From Rotaria socialis (taxonomy: Eukaryota; Rotifera; Eurotatoria; Philodinida; Philodinidae), in contig CAJNYU010001875.1 of assembly GCA_905331475.1 (NCBI GenBank), positions 62,001-126,000 of the forward strand: DNA of 64,000 nucleotides, given 5' to 3'. The position numbers and the translations under genes were made by a program. Numbering within the stretch: the stretch's first letter is position 1; every line of letters starts with the position of its first letter. Shown here piece after piece: positions 1-15,100 of the stretch. The notes below the pieces were generated by a model, which was not told where the DNA came from, made no database searches, and was given only the letters and a program-made list of their open reading frames with translations.

Positions 1-3000
1 CTCAAAAGATTATTGTTGTTGGCGATGCTAATGGAGCTATTCTAGCTTATGATGCTTTATGCTTGAATCATAGTTTTGATGATGCAATTTCATTATATGG
101 TGAAGGTAATTTATCGTAGGCTTTTTGTTTTCGAACATTCTATAAATAATTCAACACATAATTACGAAATTATGTGGAACTAGCCGTTGTAATTAGATGA
201 CATATTCTCAAGAGATGCATGCAGAGTTTTCAACATTTTTTCAAGAAGACACTCGATATATGATAGAGCTTAAGTTAATGAGAGTGTAGACATACAAAAG
301 TAAAGCTCTCGTATTTAATAATGAAAAGTGAGCTTTAAGTTTATTTTTTTTTAATAAAATTACTTTGTACGCGACATGAAGGTAATTAAAAATATTCAAG
401 TGAATGAACGTAATTCGAGTTATTCTACTGTTTTCATAGGGTTGAATGCAGCCATCAGAGCCATATAATTATTGATAATGATAATAATAATAATAATAAG
501 TTCCGGGTCTATGTCAGTCAAAAATAAAACAAAGGATAACATTTTGACATTCATTTTCAAAAGCAACTATAACTAACTGTCGTTCAAATTCTACATTGTT
601 CGATCTATAAATAGTTTTTACAAACCTTTTTCAGACAACAGACTGATCCATTAGAATTATTTTCATGATTACTAGTCTATAATTCAGTCATGGAATCTAT
701 ACTATTCGATATAATTAATATTAGAGAGTAAATCCTAAAATAGCTTCAAGGCATTTGATCAGCAACATTAATTATATTTTTTTCAGTTTTCTATTAAATC
801 CTAATGATTACGTTTAATAATAATATTTTTATTTTCGATTAATCATTTCCTTGATAATGTCTTTTCTTTTTCGAATGAAGAATGAATATCATTTTGTATG
901 AAAACAGATTCAAACGTTTTGTTTTGTTTTGTTTAATTTGAAAAGATGCTTCAACTCCTCGCACTCCTGCGTTATCTAAACGAACGATTACAACTCTTCC
1001 ACATGACAACAGTGATACAACAGCAGTTCAATCAGCCAATCGGCCAGTGCCAAGACGTACCATGACAATTGACAATACTGATCTTAGTGATAGCATGTAA
1101 TAGAAAAAAAAAGATTTCTCTTGTATTGTATTCTCATAGAAAAATAATGATGCTCTGTTCAGATCACGCACAGGTGATAATAATCGTCAAAAACAAGACA
1201 ACTACCGTTTGATGTTAACGTTTGATGCTAATGAATTTTTTTCATTTGGTTCGCCACTTTCACTTATACTTGCCTACAGAAGATTACTAACTGATAATGG
1301 TAATAGATTCTAAAGAAATCATTTTTTTGTTTCTAATCGACATTCTATTTTCTACTAGTTGTGCGTCCTTATTGCGGACAATTATATAATTTATTTCATG
1401 CATGTGATCCAAATGCATCTCGCATTGAACCCTTAATTCAATCTCAATTTAGCCAGATACCACCTTGTTGCATTCCTCGTTATTCACAATACCCATTAGG
1501 CGATGGAGAATCGACGTTACTTGGTAAGATAAACATCGAATCATTTCTAGATGATGGTTTTTTCTTCTTCGGATATTTCACAGTTGAATATGTACATCAA
1601 TATTCAAGATTATTTTTACAAAATGAAACGAAAAATTCAACACTAGTAAATGCGGCTCGACCAACGAATGACAATAATTCCATTAATGCTGATACAATTT
1701 TTTCTAACAGTAATCTACATAGAATTTGTTTTTTTTTGTTGTTGTCAAAAACAAAAAGAATGATTTTCATTGTGATTTTAGTTCGAGAAATTTGGTGGGG
1801 TTCAAGACGTGTAGATTATGTTGTTTATTGCCCGGAATCTTTAATGAGTCAGCCAGCACATGTTCTGCCCATTGTCTTCCATTCAAGTTACTGGGAATCT
1901 CGTGATGTTGCATCTTTTATTTTACGAAAAGTAGATATTCATCAATTCATTGATTAGTTTACCGTGACTTTTTCGTTCTTTCTTAGATTTCACGAAGACA
2001 AGAAAACTATTATTTTTATAATAATCAAACGAGTATAAATCATACGTCTTTTGCTCCCGAACAACCAACAGAACGTTGGTTACATCGTACAACAGCTGTA
2101 AAAATTCGAGTAATTTATTTTCGATATTTCTTTCTTTACCAAAAATATTTGTTTTTCTAGAATTTAGCACCGAATCATCGTGGTAATGATACAATGATTG
2201 TGGATACAAAACCGCAAACCATCTATGCGAAATTTCACTATGGGCCTATCGATATGGTTTGTTTGGCGAATGAAAAAGTTAATATTTATGTTATGAGATC
2301 GGCTCCATATGGCGAATGGATATTATTGGACACGATTGAAACAGATACACACGGCCGCATACGATACACAATATCAGCAGATAAAAGATTACCATTAGGT
2401 TTACATCCTGTCAAACTTGTTGTTCGGTAAAGAATGGATTTAGATAAATTTTTTCTGTTACCAAACAGATATATTGTTCTGAATTAGAACTGTTATAAGT
2501 ACGCTTTTAAACCAGAAAGTTAATTCTTTGAAGTAACTACTAAACTTTCTTTGTGCTCCTATTTGCACTAGATAGCCTAGAGCCGTGAGATTACTGAAAA
2601 GACAGGCCCGTTTTAATCTAAAACCTTTCTAAACTAAACTAATCATCATGCATTTTCCAAAGAGGATATTTTCATTCGTCGTGCAACTATTTAATTTGAT
2701 AATATGAACGTGTCAAACTGAATTGAATTTAGCTGTCATTGAAAGATTCGAGCATTCACAGAAGACAATAAGTGAGATTGAAAGAGAAAACGAACTACGT
2801 CAGTAATAAATTTCCACTTGAAATACTCATGAAGTGAAAAAGTCCGATGAAACTAGATACAAAATTCTTTTTTTAAACATCAAACAACTGACTTTCTTAT
2901 TTTTAATGGTAATTAAATTGAATTTCATCGGGTTATTTAAGTTAATTTGTAATTGTGTTGTTTTTACGTAGAAAAAAAAAACGCGATGCCTGGAATTGTG

Positions 3001-5001
3001 GAAATTTATTGTAATTCAATTAATGTTAATAGTATTCTTACCGCTTGATCTACTATTTTTACATTAGACAGTCATGAAGATATTTACTATTCGTTACAGA
3101 ATGTCACGACTGTTTTTTCATCTACTAACATAAGTTTTCTTTTGGGAATACATTTCAAATGTACATATATTACTCAGCAGCAAACACTAAATAGAATTAA
3201 TCCTGTTGTAAATTTACTATAGAAATATTTTTGTTTTCTTCCATCTAGTGGTGATCATACAACAGTTGATCTTTATTTAACTGTACTGCCGCCGAAAAGT
3301 GAAGCAGTACTATTTAGTATCGATGGTTCATTTACATCGAGTTTTTCTGTTAGCCACAATGATCCTAAAGTACGTCCAGGTGCTGTGGACGTTGTCAGGT
3401 AAATCAAATCAAATCATAATGTATTCCGAAAAATAATATTCATTCGTTAAAAAGATTTTGGCAAGAACTTGGTTATATTATTATATATGTAACTGCACGT
3501 CCTGATATACAACAACGACGAGTTGTTCATTGGCTTGCTCAGCATAATTTTCCTCATGGTTTGAAGACGATTAAAAAGAAAAGCTCGTTCAAAATTTTAT
3601 TTATTTAGGCTTAACATTATTTAATGATGGAATTTCTCGTGAACCAATCAAACATAAATCGGAAATGATACGAAATCTTGTTGAAAATGCTGATTTGACT
3701 ATTGTTGCTGCCTACGGTTCATGTAAAGATTTACCGTGCTATCAAGCAATTCATGTACTCGCCGAACGAATGTTTATTGTTGGAAAGGCAAAAAATCGCT
3801 TTCAAGGACAAGCGTCATTTATTGTCGATGGTTATGCTATGCATTTAGGTAAATTATTAAAACAAATGTTTCTGGAATCGAAGTTTCTCTATTCGCGTTT
3901 GACAAGAATAGATCGAAGCAAATTAATTTTATCATAGAAAATAGTTTCTACATCTGGAAACCGAATGAACACTTTTATGCATCTTGTCTGTTAAATATAT
4001 CTATTGAGAGAAATATCATTTTAGACGTTTTCCAGACGCAAAAATTATTTATTAGGATAACTGACTGTGTAGTTTATAGACAGCTGCTAAAAATTGGAAA
4101 CCGAATTGTCCGACATTCTTGTCTGTTTCACTATTTAATAATTTATGAAGTTAATTGAGATATAAAAAACATGTTTTGCTGTTCTACTTTTGTTATTTCG
4201 AGATAGAAATAACTTGGTAAGTTGTTAACTGCTCGATATTTTAAATTAACAATTATTCAAAATGTACTTTTAAGAAAAAAATTTCTATCATTTTATTTTG
4301 GTTTAAATTTTTCTTTAACCGAATGGTTTGACAAGGTTGCGAGAAAAATGAAAAGTTTACAGGGCTCATAGGTTTTGAAGTGAGATTTTCAAAAGTCTGA
4401 ACATAAAGTTACTCAAATAATCCTGAGATGAATTATATAATCATATTAAATCGCCTATATGTTTCGCTCATAACCTAAGAATGAGCCAAACTTCTCACTC
4501 TAACTGAATGCTGTATTGTCCTCTGAGTATTTTTTTTTAAATTGAATTTTCTAAGAAAATCATATATCAACTGTTAAGTTTGATTTTAACAAAAAAACAA
4601 ACAATTTCGTCTATTTTTATATTTTATTCTTAGCTGAAATTGCCAAACCTGGTATAATACGTGCATCGAAATCAAATTCTCGTCATTTAATACGTCGTGC
4701 ATGTTTTAATATACCAAAATTATCTACATCATCAGCAGTAACATCGACGACTCAATCATTATCATCGGCAAATTCTTCGAATCAATCAAATTCACCAACA
4801 TCCCAATCTTATACATTCTCAACTTACAATGCAACGACCGATCCATTGCCATCAACACATCGAAGAACAAGTTTACACGATCATTTAGTGGCTAGTGCAT
4901 TTCAATCGAAAGAAGCACCTGCGAGAGGCATATCTCCTCGCATTCTTCGCAACACAGCCACAGCTAATATTTACAATCCCGCATCAATAGAAAAACTATA
5001 A
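1..5001 (+). CDS. PITPNM: PITPNM/rdgB-type phosphatidylinositol transfer protein, 3' part
   Basis: Partial gene: the N-terminal PITP domain lies before the window. In animals this membrane-associated protein exchanges phosphatidylinositol and phosphatidic acid at ER-plasma membrane contacts. Twelve exons (3-105, 946-1096, 1163-1299, 1359-1523, 1584-1709, 1782-1930, 1987-2109, 2161-2426, 3249-3398, 3455-3558, 3609-3848, 4634-5001) join in frame to 693 residues. The DDHD domain is clear (VVGDANGAILAYDAL, FGSPLSLILA, RRVDYVVYCPESL, FHSSYWES). The LNS2 domain follows, with FSIDGSF, DPKVRPGAVDVV, YVTARPD and IVAAYGS, matching the human family almost block for block. The last exon encodes a Ser/Thr-rich tail. 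Introns 106-945, 2427-3248 and 3849-4633 are long for this window and show nothing recognisable apart from an AAT microsatellite. Identity is secure; the exact paralogue is not. Confidence 0.93.
480..499 (+). repeat. (AAT)n microsatellite in intron
   Basis: About six to seven AAT units inside the first PITPNM-like intron. Non-coding. Confidence 0.8.
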
Positions 5002-5301
5002 ACCTTACTATCAAATGACACTTAACATGATGTTGAATTTTCTTGCTTTTGTTTCTTATCTTTATTTATCTAGTCTATCTGTTTTTTAGTTAAGTGTGTC
5101 GATTTTTCTCATTTTGTATTTTTTGATGTGATAAATAGCAGCTGTATTGATTATCTTTTTCCCTCCTTCTTCTTCTTCTTTTGGTGTACATGTTTTGTTG
5201 GCATGCGACCATATATAAAGAGATTTCTGTTTTCTGGCGATTGTATATATCGGTAAATAGATATATTTTACTCGGTTATTCGTGTTCACTCAAAAATATA
5301 A
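5002..5301. other. Intergenic, PITPNM 3' end to CDA
   Basis: AT-rich, T-rich stretch with pyrimidine runs, including a CTT run near 5165-5182. It should hold the PITPNM 3'UTR and the promoter of the next gene. No conserved element recognised. Confidence 0.5.
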
Positions 5302-6486
<1,185 letters not shown>

Positions 6487-6576
6487 TTGCTTTTGTTTTC
6501 AATAAAATGAATAGATATTTGATTGGAAATCACTGTTTTTTATATATCTGTATTTCCTGTTTATCTTTACATTTTC

Positions 6577-6578
6577 AG
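6577..6578 (+). promoter_or_regulatory. Acceptor-like AG before PP2C-like start
   Basis: A pyrimidine-rich stretch ending TTTTCAG lies two bases before the ATG at 6581. There is no room for an upstream coding exon, so it fits a trans-splice acceptor or a 5'UTR intron end. Confidence 0.35.
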
Positions 6579-6580
6579 AC

Positions 6581-9051
6581 ATGTTGGATTCAGAATCAGA
6601 AACAGGATTGCAAAAAGATGAAACACTTCACTATTTTTCATCGACGCCGACTCCACATGGACATAGTAAAAATTCCCTAAAGGTTACTTTTTAATCATTT
6701 TTCTTTCATGTTCCTCTAGCTATGTGTCCTCTTGGCCATATAATTGATCATACGAAACCAGATATAACTGTATTATGTGAATTGTGTAAATCTTTTCTAC
6801 ATGTTAGCGAATTAAACACACACACAATATATCATAATGCGCTGAAATTATATAAATTCAAAGTAAAGAAAAATAATTTTTCAATTTCCAAAAAGTATCA
6901 ATCATTTATATGAAAGGAAGTTCCAAATAAAATGGATGTCATACTTCGACGAAGAGATCTACTTATTCAACGGATGCAACGTTTAAATATATCTGCAGAA
7001 TCTTATTTCAAGTATGTTAAAACAATTAATGATGGATTTCAAATTTTAAAACGAACTATTGAACCATACATGTATGGAGAGAATGGATGCATATATGATA
7101 ATCGCGAAGCATCCTGTGTACAAGGTGACTTTTATTTCGTGAATATTACGGATAATAACTATTACTATAGGTTTCAGTTTTGTACCACGTAACCGACTAT
7201 TTCTCAGTATTGGTATGTGCACTAGTCAAAATAAACAACATAAAGCCGACATGGAAGATAGTATGAGATTTATTGATTGTTTCGGTATGTGAAGAAAAAA
7301 AATAACATAAATAGACATTTTGGTATTTATTTTATCTAACTCGTAGATCCAATATTTTATTAATATTAACTCACATGCTATCTTCTTATAGAAACCTGGT
7401 GCACCCGCGTGTTCTATACACCAAAATATATGTAAAAATAAGTATGCACCACTTGCTGTCTTCGTCTTATGCTTTATGCTTAAATGTTGAAAACAAATTG
7501 CACATTGTGTTTGCATCAGCAGATCGAAAGTCGAAAGAATTTCTTTGGGAAAACAAAAAATTTAGATGAGGAAAAAACAAACTTTAAATCGATTCTGAAT
7601 AGCGCATTAGAAAAAGACAAGGACATTCTGCACATAATTTCATTGGGACACCTGAATTTCAATACTTCATTTTACACGATGAAGCATCTATTTTGTTTTC
7701 ACCCTTGATCGTACAATTTTAGGTGGTAAAGAAAAATTTGCATACGTTGGCTTATTCGATGGTTACAATGGAAAAGCGTCTAGTTCATTATGTCGTGAAC
7801 ATTTTCATGATGCAATTCTATTTGAAATGTCTAAATTAATAAACGAGATGAATGGCACGGAAGCTGAAGAAACTCTTATAAATCGTCTCTATGCGCGTAT
7901 GGTTGATCCCTCTAGTGAGTTCAGTAGTGTAAAAAATATTGGTGATGTATATCGTTTGGCTTATTTAAAAATGGATCATCTTCTATCTCGTGGTGTGAAT
8001 GAAACATCAAGCGTTCGTTGGAGTGGTACATCAGCATGTACAGCTGTAATAGTTACTAATGATAACATTGACGAGTTATTAGCTGATTTAGAAAACGATG
8101 ATAATCCCGACAATGAAAAAAAGGGCCGTATTGCTCTTGGACATATTCATGTTGCTAATTGTGGTACGATTTGTTTGGGAGAGAAAATTGTTTGAATTTT
8201 GTTTTTGTTTCTAAAGGAAATGTTGAAGCATTAGGTATTCGCGGTCGCGAAGCTTTTCTATTGACACAAAAGCATACACCAGCTAATAAACACGAACGTG
8301 AAAGAATATTAGGAGCAGGTAAATTTTTTTGCGTCGCTCGAAATTAAATTGTCAGTCAATGCAAATTTCAATAATTTAGGTGTTAAAATAAATGATAATG
8401 ATTTAGTCGCTGGTATACTTGAAACAAGTCGTGGATTAGGTAATCATGGTGATAAAGTTATTAAGAAGAGTGTCATTAATTCACCTTATGTTTGGACATA
8501 TGAAATTGACCCATCATTAGAATGTATTATATTAGCTACGGAAGGTCTTTGGCAAGTGCTTCAAAATGATGTTGTTGTTGATATAGTTACACAAGTAATT
8601 AAAAGCAAATTTTTATTTTTTATTTTACTATAGAATCTATTGTTTTACTCAATAGGCTTTACCATCTCACCATCTGCCAATACCTAGTCGTGTTGAAACA
8701 GCACTTCGATCTGTACTTGAAAAATACGGGAAAACAACACATACGCCTTATTTTACACATGAAGATGAAGTTCTCAATTGTATGAATGAACTTTTATATC
8801 TCATTGAAGAAAATACAGATGGTGATAATCAAAATGATAAAATGAACTTTTTATCTACGTGTAATCGTGCAGTACAGTGTTCTGAAGATGAAATTCATCA
8901 AGAAATTTGGAATTCTCTTTCTGCTGAATGTCGTCTTCGTCTTGAACTAGCGCAAACCATAGCCGAGCGGCTCGTTTCCGCTGCGTTATTAGCACAATCA
9001 AAAACAAATGTCAGTGTCATATGTCTTTTATTACCCGGTGCAGCTGTTTAA
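6581..9051 (+). CDS. PP2C-like protein, probable pseudophosphatase (PP2D1-like)
   Basis: Exons 6581-6665, 6720-6862, 6917-7124, 7171-7284, 7723-8163, 8217-8318, 8356-8594 and 8656-9051 join to 575 residues. The N-terminus carries a C2H2-like motif (CELCKSFLHVSELNTHTIYH). The rest follows the PP2C fold order: MEDSM, then YVGLFDGYNG in place of FDGHGG, VANCGNVEALG in place of the GDSRAVL strand, LLTQKHTP, LATEGLWQVL in place of SDGLWD, and NVSVICLLLPG in place of DNITVIVV. The Asp ligands of the last three motifs are replaced, so metal-dependent phosphatase activity is unlikely. This layout resembles vertebrate PP2D1, a PP2C-like protein of unknown role. The gene runs tail to tail with AK9, 147 bp apart. 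The PP2C family is certain; the PP2D1 assignment is moderately so. Confidence 0.85.
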
Positions 9052-9198
9052 ATTTTCTTGTTTTTTCAAAATAAAAAAACAAAACATTTCACAATAGTTT
9101 TTTTAGAGTTAATAAAAAATAAGGTTTTTCATTATAATAAGGCACAAAAAAACTATAGTCAAAAAGATAAATAAACGTCCCTGTGGTTTTTTTTCCCG

Positions 9199-12100
9199 TT
9201 ATGTTAACCAATTCAATGTAGGCACGTTATGTCGTAAGGCAAAAAATGTTTCATATTTGACATTATAGTCCGGTGATCGTTTTTGAGGTTCTTTATAACG
9301 CACTGTTGTTTTTTGAGCTAAATAACTAATTAATTCACATTGTTCTTCGAATATATATAATTTTCTTCGAAATTTTCTTCGTAGATAATCCGAACTTTTG
9401 GTGTTATATGCTTTAAGATGGTAAGCCATGTAAGTTAATGCTGATGCTTGTACAGATAGAAATGGAAATTTCGGTTTAAAACAACCTGTAGCTGTTAAAC
9501 TCTTAATAATTGCTGTTGCTACTGTTTGTTCTAAATAGCCAAGGCACGGTAAATTCAATAGATCAATTGGATTCTTTGGTGGAGGAAGTTTATTTGGTAA
9601 TCGAATATTCCAATATTTTTCTGGTTGTCTATCGAAGAGAAAGAGCGATTAGAAAAAATAGAAAAAATAATTATTATAAACCTCATAAATTTTTCTCGTG
9701 CTTCTTCATTTAATAGAAAATATAATTTATCACGATATTCAACAGCAAATTCTTGCTGGCCAAGAACCAAACATTCGTATCTAAAATGAATTGAAGAAAG
9801 TTCATTGTGATACAATAGTTTAGATAATTTACTTTTTTCCACCATCAAGATATGTAACTGGACAATAGCCAGCAAATTCAATAGGTTTTGGAAACATAGC
9901 TTTTGCTTCTGCTTCAGTTCGACGATGTGGTCGACGATTTGGTGGCGGAAGTAATTTTCGAGGTTCAAGTGGTGCATAACGTTCGGGATCATCCAGAAAC
10001 AGTTCAAGTTCTTTCGGTCCAGTCATACGATAATATCGTCCTATGGAAATTAAACGTATAGTTATTAGAAACATTTTAAAACTAGAAAGTACGAAGAATA
10101 TTTTTTACTTCAAAATATACTGTTAAAAATTTACTTGTAATATGAGCTATTAATTAGTTAGACGTATTGGACCAGAATATATATGAATAAAATATGCATC
10201 TCAATGTGAGTAGTTCATCGAAATTTAAATCGTTTCAACAGTATCTATATTTACCTCGATATTCCGCAATATAATCAGTTTTTGTATCAGCTGAACAATC
10301 AACAAGTTCATCTCTTAGTGTTAATGATACTGGACAATAATGTACATATTCTCCCAAACGATTCGATAATTCTTGTGGTGAAATACATAAATCAGCAATA
10401 CTAGCTGCCTTATTGAATGATTTTCTTTCAAGGTAAGTTTGAATTTTTTTCGTTACGGCCGCTGTTTCGTTTAGTATTCTATCCCAAATAAGCCATTTAT
10501 TACTTTTAGCATTAAGAGCCATCCAATTTTTATGTACTTCTGTATACCATTGACGTACAGGCATGATTTCATGTTGATAAGTAGCATTTTTATATGCAAT
10601 AGCTTCTGGACTATCAGGTAATGGATATGGACGCCTATGAAGAAAACACAAATGAAACCATTCGTAACAAGTAAAAATCTAAGGTTACTTTAAATCACTA
10701 CGATCTTTCATAGCTCGTATTGTGCATTCAGTTACATCACATTCTAATTCAAATAATTTAAATGGAATAATTCCTTTTTCAACAAGTAATTCAACATGTT
10801 TCTTTGTTAAAGGAAAACCATCCAGAATAAAACTGAAATACAAACAAAGAGTTGCCGAAATGAATTCATTTAATAAAACAAATTTTTTTACCCTCTCGTT
10901 TGACATTTTGCATTCATGAGTGCAACTTCCAAGCAGCGGACAGCTGTTTCCGGTAGTATTTCTTTGCCTTTGATAAGTACTTCTTGCATTTCTTTACCAA
11001 GAATTGTATGACGTTGTTTCTCCAAAATATATCGAATAGCGTCACCCTAAAAAAAAAGATAACTATTAAGCATTTAAACTACTTGGATTGAACTTACCAG
11101 TGAGATACGAACACATCCCATTTCTTGAACAATACGGTTAGCAGCTATCGAAAAAACAAGAAAATCAAAATTTATTTACAAAATAATTGTCAACACGGTT
11201 GATACTGTCATTGTATTTAACGCAAGTCTTACACTGAATCGTTCAGAATACAACAAGATGCTCATATTCGATATCTAACACAAGACTACGGTAAGCATCT
11301 AGACGAATATTAGGACGTATTCTTTATAGTGTGCTCAACGTGAGGAATGCACTCGCATGATTCCGCAAAAAGCACTCCTTCATCTATACAAACTACAGAA
11401 TGTGGGTGTTTCAGAGCTGAGTTCACGTGTTTTTTTTGATATTTTAGATAATGCTTCTAGAGTCTCAATGCTGCTCGCTTCCGCACTTGAGAAACTACTT
11501 TGAATTTGTAGGTATCAAAAAGAACGAAAACAAACCGGTCGTTTTGCCAGATTTCGGTGGACCAACGATAGCAATTTTAGCTGGTATGAGCGATTTCGGT
11601 GGTGATTGGTGAGCGTAAAACATCGGATTTTTAATGAACTCATTTCGTGCTTCTTCATCAGCTAAGTAATAAATATATTTTCGATAGATAACTGTACAAG
11701 GAGATTTATCAGGCCCAAATGGTGGTGGAAAACAATCACCGTTATGCAACTAAATAATGAAAAAACCAGCTGAAAACAAGATAAGAATATATTTGCAGTA
11801 CATACAGATACAGGACAGAATTTTCCGAATTTAGAATAATGTAAATAACCAGCATCGATTAATTTTTGTGCTAATTGAGCTTTTATTGGATAAACACGTT
11901 CGAATAAATTCTTTCTTAATGTTGTAAACCGTTCGATTTTTTTCATAATACGATTTCGAACAAAACGCGGTTTATCTGATGCATTGACGTGTGCAAATGG
12001 AATATATTCTTGTTGAATAACTTTCTAATAAAAATAAAGAAATCGACCGATTAAAGTATGTTTTTTGGTCATTCGGATTAGACTCGATTGAACGTACTTT

Positions 12101-15100
12101 AACACCTTCGATTTTGTCTTTGGCATCATTGGCTTGTTGTTCAATCATTTCACCAATGCGACCCTTTGCTGTTTCAGCATCTTCTGCGTCTTGTGCTACA
12201 TCACCTTCTTCTTCATCGCCCTAAATAATGAAGAATTATGATTTTTGAATAACAGTATGACGGTTTCTAGACGCCTGAGCCTAGATTAACTAGTATTTAA
12301 TCAAAAATATTCTTTCATAGCTAGTTTACCATTACGAAAAAAGTTAACAATAGAACTCAGTAGTTATAAAACCACTTTTCAAGAAAAGTTCGACATTCAT
12401 CGCGAGTCTCGAATATTAGTTCCTTCGAAGATATATTTTAATCATACAAGCTAAAGGTCACTTAATTGTCCCCAATAGTCATATTTGCTCTCCTACTATG
12501 CAAATAGTGCATTTGAAATTCTTTTTGTAAATATTTGACACTGTTTTTATCGAGAGGAGTAGACATTCTTGTAGTTTCTTGTACTGTGTTTCAATTTTTT
12601 AATAAATACTTTAAGCTATGTTATTGCCGGAAAAAACAACCTTAACACTTATTTATGTCGAATCGCATCAATTCATAATTTAATGACTTGAATATTCATA
12701 TTTGTAATTATCTCCGCTGTATTCCTACTAGATAAGTCTACATTCTACAATAGATTTCATTTACCTGAAATTCACTGGCTAGTATCTGTTCGATTTCATC
12801 ATCTTCAACTGTTTCACCCTACAGATAAAAAACAGCAATATGAATTTTTCTGTTGTATTTAACGAGCAATATCCTACCGCTTCAATACGTTTTTGACGTT
12901 CAAGAACCAATTCAACTCGTCGTTCATCCATTGCTTTTTTCTATAAAACAATAAAAATAAAATTTTCCTAAATTCTAGCCGACAAATATTCGCTCTTTCC
13001 CAACCTTATCACGATCTTTTTTCGCTTTATTTTTCAGTCGTTTTTCTTTTCGTAGTTGCATTTTTGTTCGCCATTGTTCCATACGTCTTGGCAATATTCG
13101 TTTTAATATATCTTTACCTTCAGCATTCAATTGAATAACAACATCGGGTATTAATTGATTATCAATCATATAAACAGTTTCGTCTTCTGACGATGGAAAA
13201 CCTTCGAGAACAATGCCACGCGAACGATACGGCTCTTCAGTCCACCATGGTTTAACAATTTTATCAAGAATTTCCGGTGCTAACGGTTCACCATCTTGTA
13301 AATATGCCTTGATATTTTCTTCTTCGGATGTTAACTCTTCACTCTAGAGAACAAAAAACAATCGATTAAAAGCAAAAATTCAATGGCATTTTTATTTACT
13401 TCATCGGCTGGTTTTTCAGCTTTTTGATCTTCTTCTTCTTCTCTATTAATTTTTTAAATAAAAGACAGTAAAAATTGTAAAAATTTAGTTTATTTTATTC
13501 TTACGGATCACCATCATCTCGTGCTTCATTGTATTCTGGTCCAATTCTCACTTTCGTTTTACCAATAAGTAATTCTTGTAGACGATCGCGAAATTTGATG
13601 TGAAATGTATTGTATTTAATAGCTAATTCACGTCCATGTAAACTTTTACCAACACCTTCAGGTCCAATAAAAACGATACGCGTAGAAGGTAGCTATCAAA
13701 ACAAGAAAAAAAAACACATTTATTATTACAATTACAAGCTAACCTATTATCTAATAGGTTCGAGCAATTTTAAGGTAAAAGAACCTGTATGATCTACTCT
13801 TGTGAACATGATTTACGATTGCATGGAGCCTTCCTTTCGCCTGAGACGACGATCTTACTGGACACAGAATACTTATTAGTTCTATTCTTAGGAAAAGTAC
13901 TTTCAATGACGAATAATCTACATTTTGCGTTTACTATCAAAGAAACTCTATGGACAGTTATTTCATCTATGTAATCAAAATTTTAAGATGATAGTTGAGT
14001 TTTCAATAAAATAAATAATTACCGTTGGTGGTTTGTTGGTCGGTAGATATTTCAGTGGTGCTTGTAAAAACAGACTTCGATTATCTTCATTGGCGAATCG
14101 ATATGTTTTCGCTTTATATGAAAGAGTAAAATCGGGTTTGCCGGGTATGAGCATATTTTTATCGTATAATGCGACTGGATCATAGATATTTGTATCGCCA
14201 AGATGTTTTTTTCGATCACGTTTAAATAAATCAACTATTTCTTCTTCTTCTTCGTTGTCATCCTCGCCGCTTTCCTCTTCGACACCAGCTTCTTCTTCTT
14301 CTTCATCAACTTCTTCTTCATTACTTTCATTTTCAATTACAGTATATTTATATTGTTCTAAAAAAAACTTTAAATAGAAAAACCAAAAAACGTTATTGTA
14401 AGAAAACATACTTTCTAGTGCATCATAGGCTTCTTGAAATATTTCTTCATTGGTTTTCAATTTTTCTGCATCTTCTTTCAGTAATTCAATAATAATTGGT
14501 TCAATATTATAAATACTTGATACTGTTTTCATTAAATCACTTATACGAGTTATATCAGTACGAGCCTGCTGAACAAAAGCCTCCTGTTCAATACCAGCTG
14601 GTGGTAAAGTGTCTTGTTCGAAAAGAATAGGCGATGTTGATGGCGGTAGACGAGTAAGATCGATGCCCGAAGCAACTATATACATTCGATAGTTTTGTTT
14701 AGAAAGAAACCGTTCATTATGCGATACATACTACTCGATTTGTCTTTGTCAGGTTCTTTGCTCATCGTTTCGTCCTCTTAAAAGAAATATCTGTTAGAAA
14801 AACTTGCCATTTATTTTAAAAATATCACACATGAACAACAATGGTCCTGATGAAAATCAAAAATTTTAATACTGTTAGCGAATTTCATCATTGCGTTTGA
14901 TTTATTCTTAGACCTGTACGTTACCGAACATTGTTTATAGACTTCAATAAGTGATAAAGTCAAAAAAAGTGAAAGACTATTCATCCCTTTTCGGCTTAAG
15001 TATGTATAGATGAGTTGATGAGAATAGATGAACAAATCTGTTTTATTTAGTTACAAAAACTGATTTTTACTGATCAGGGAAACAATATTCTTAATGATTT

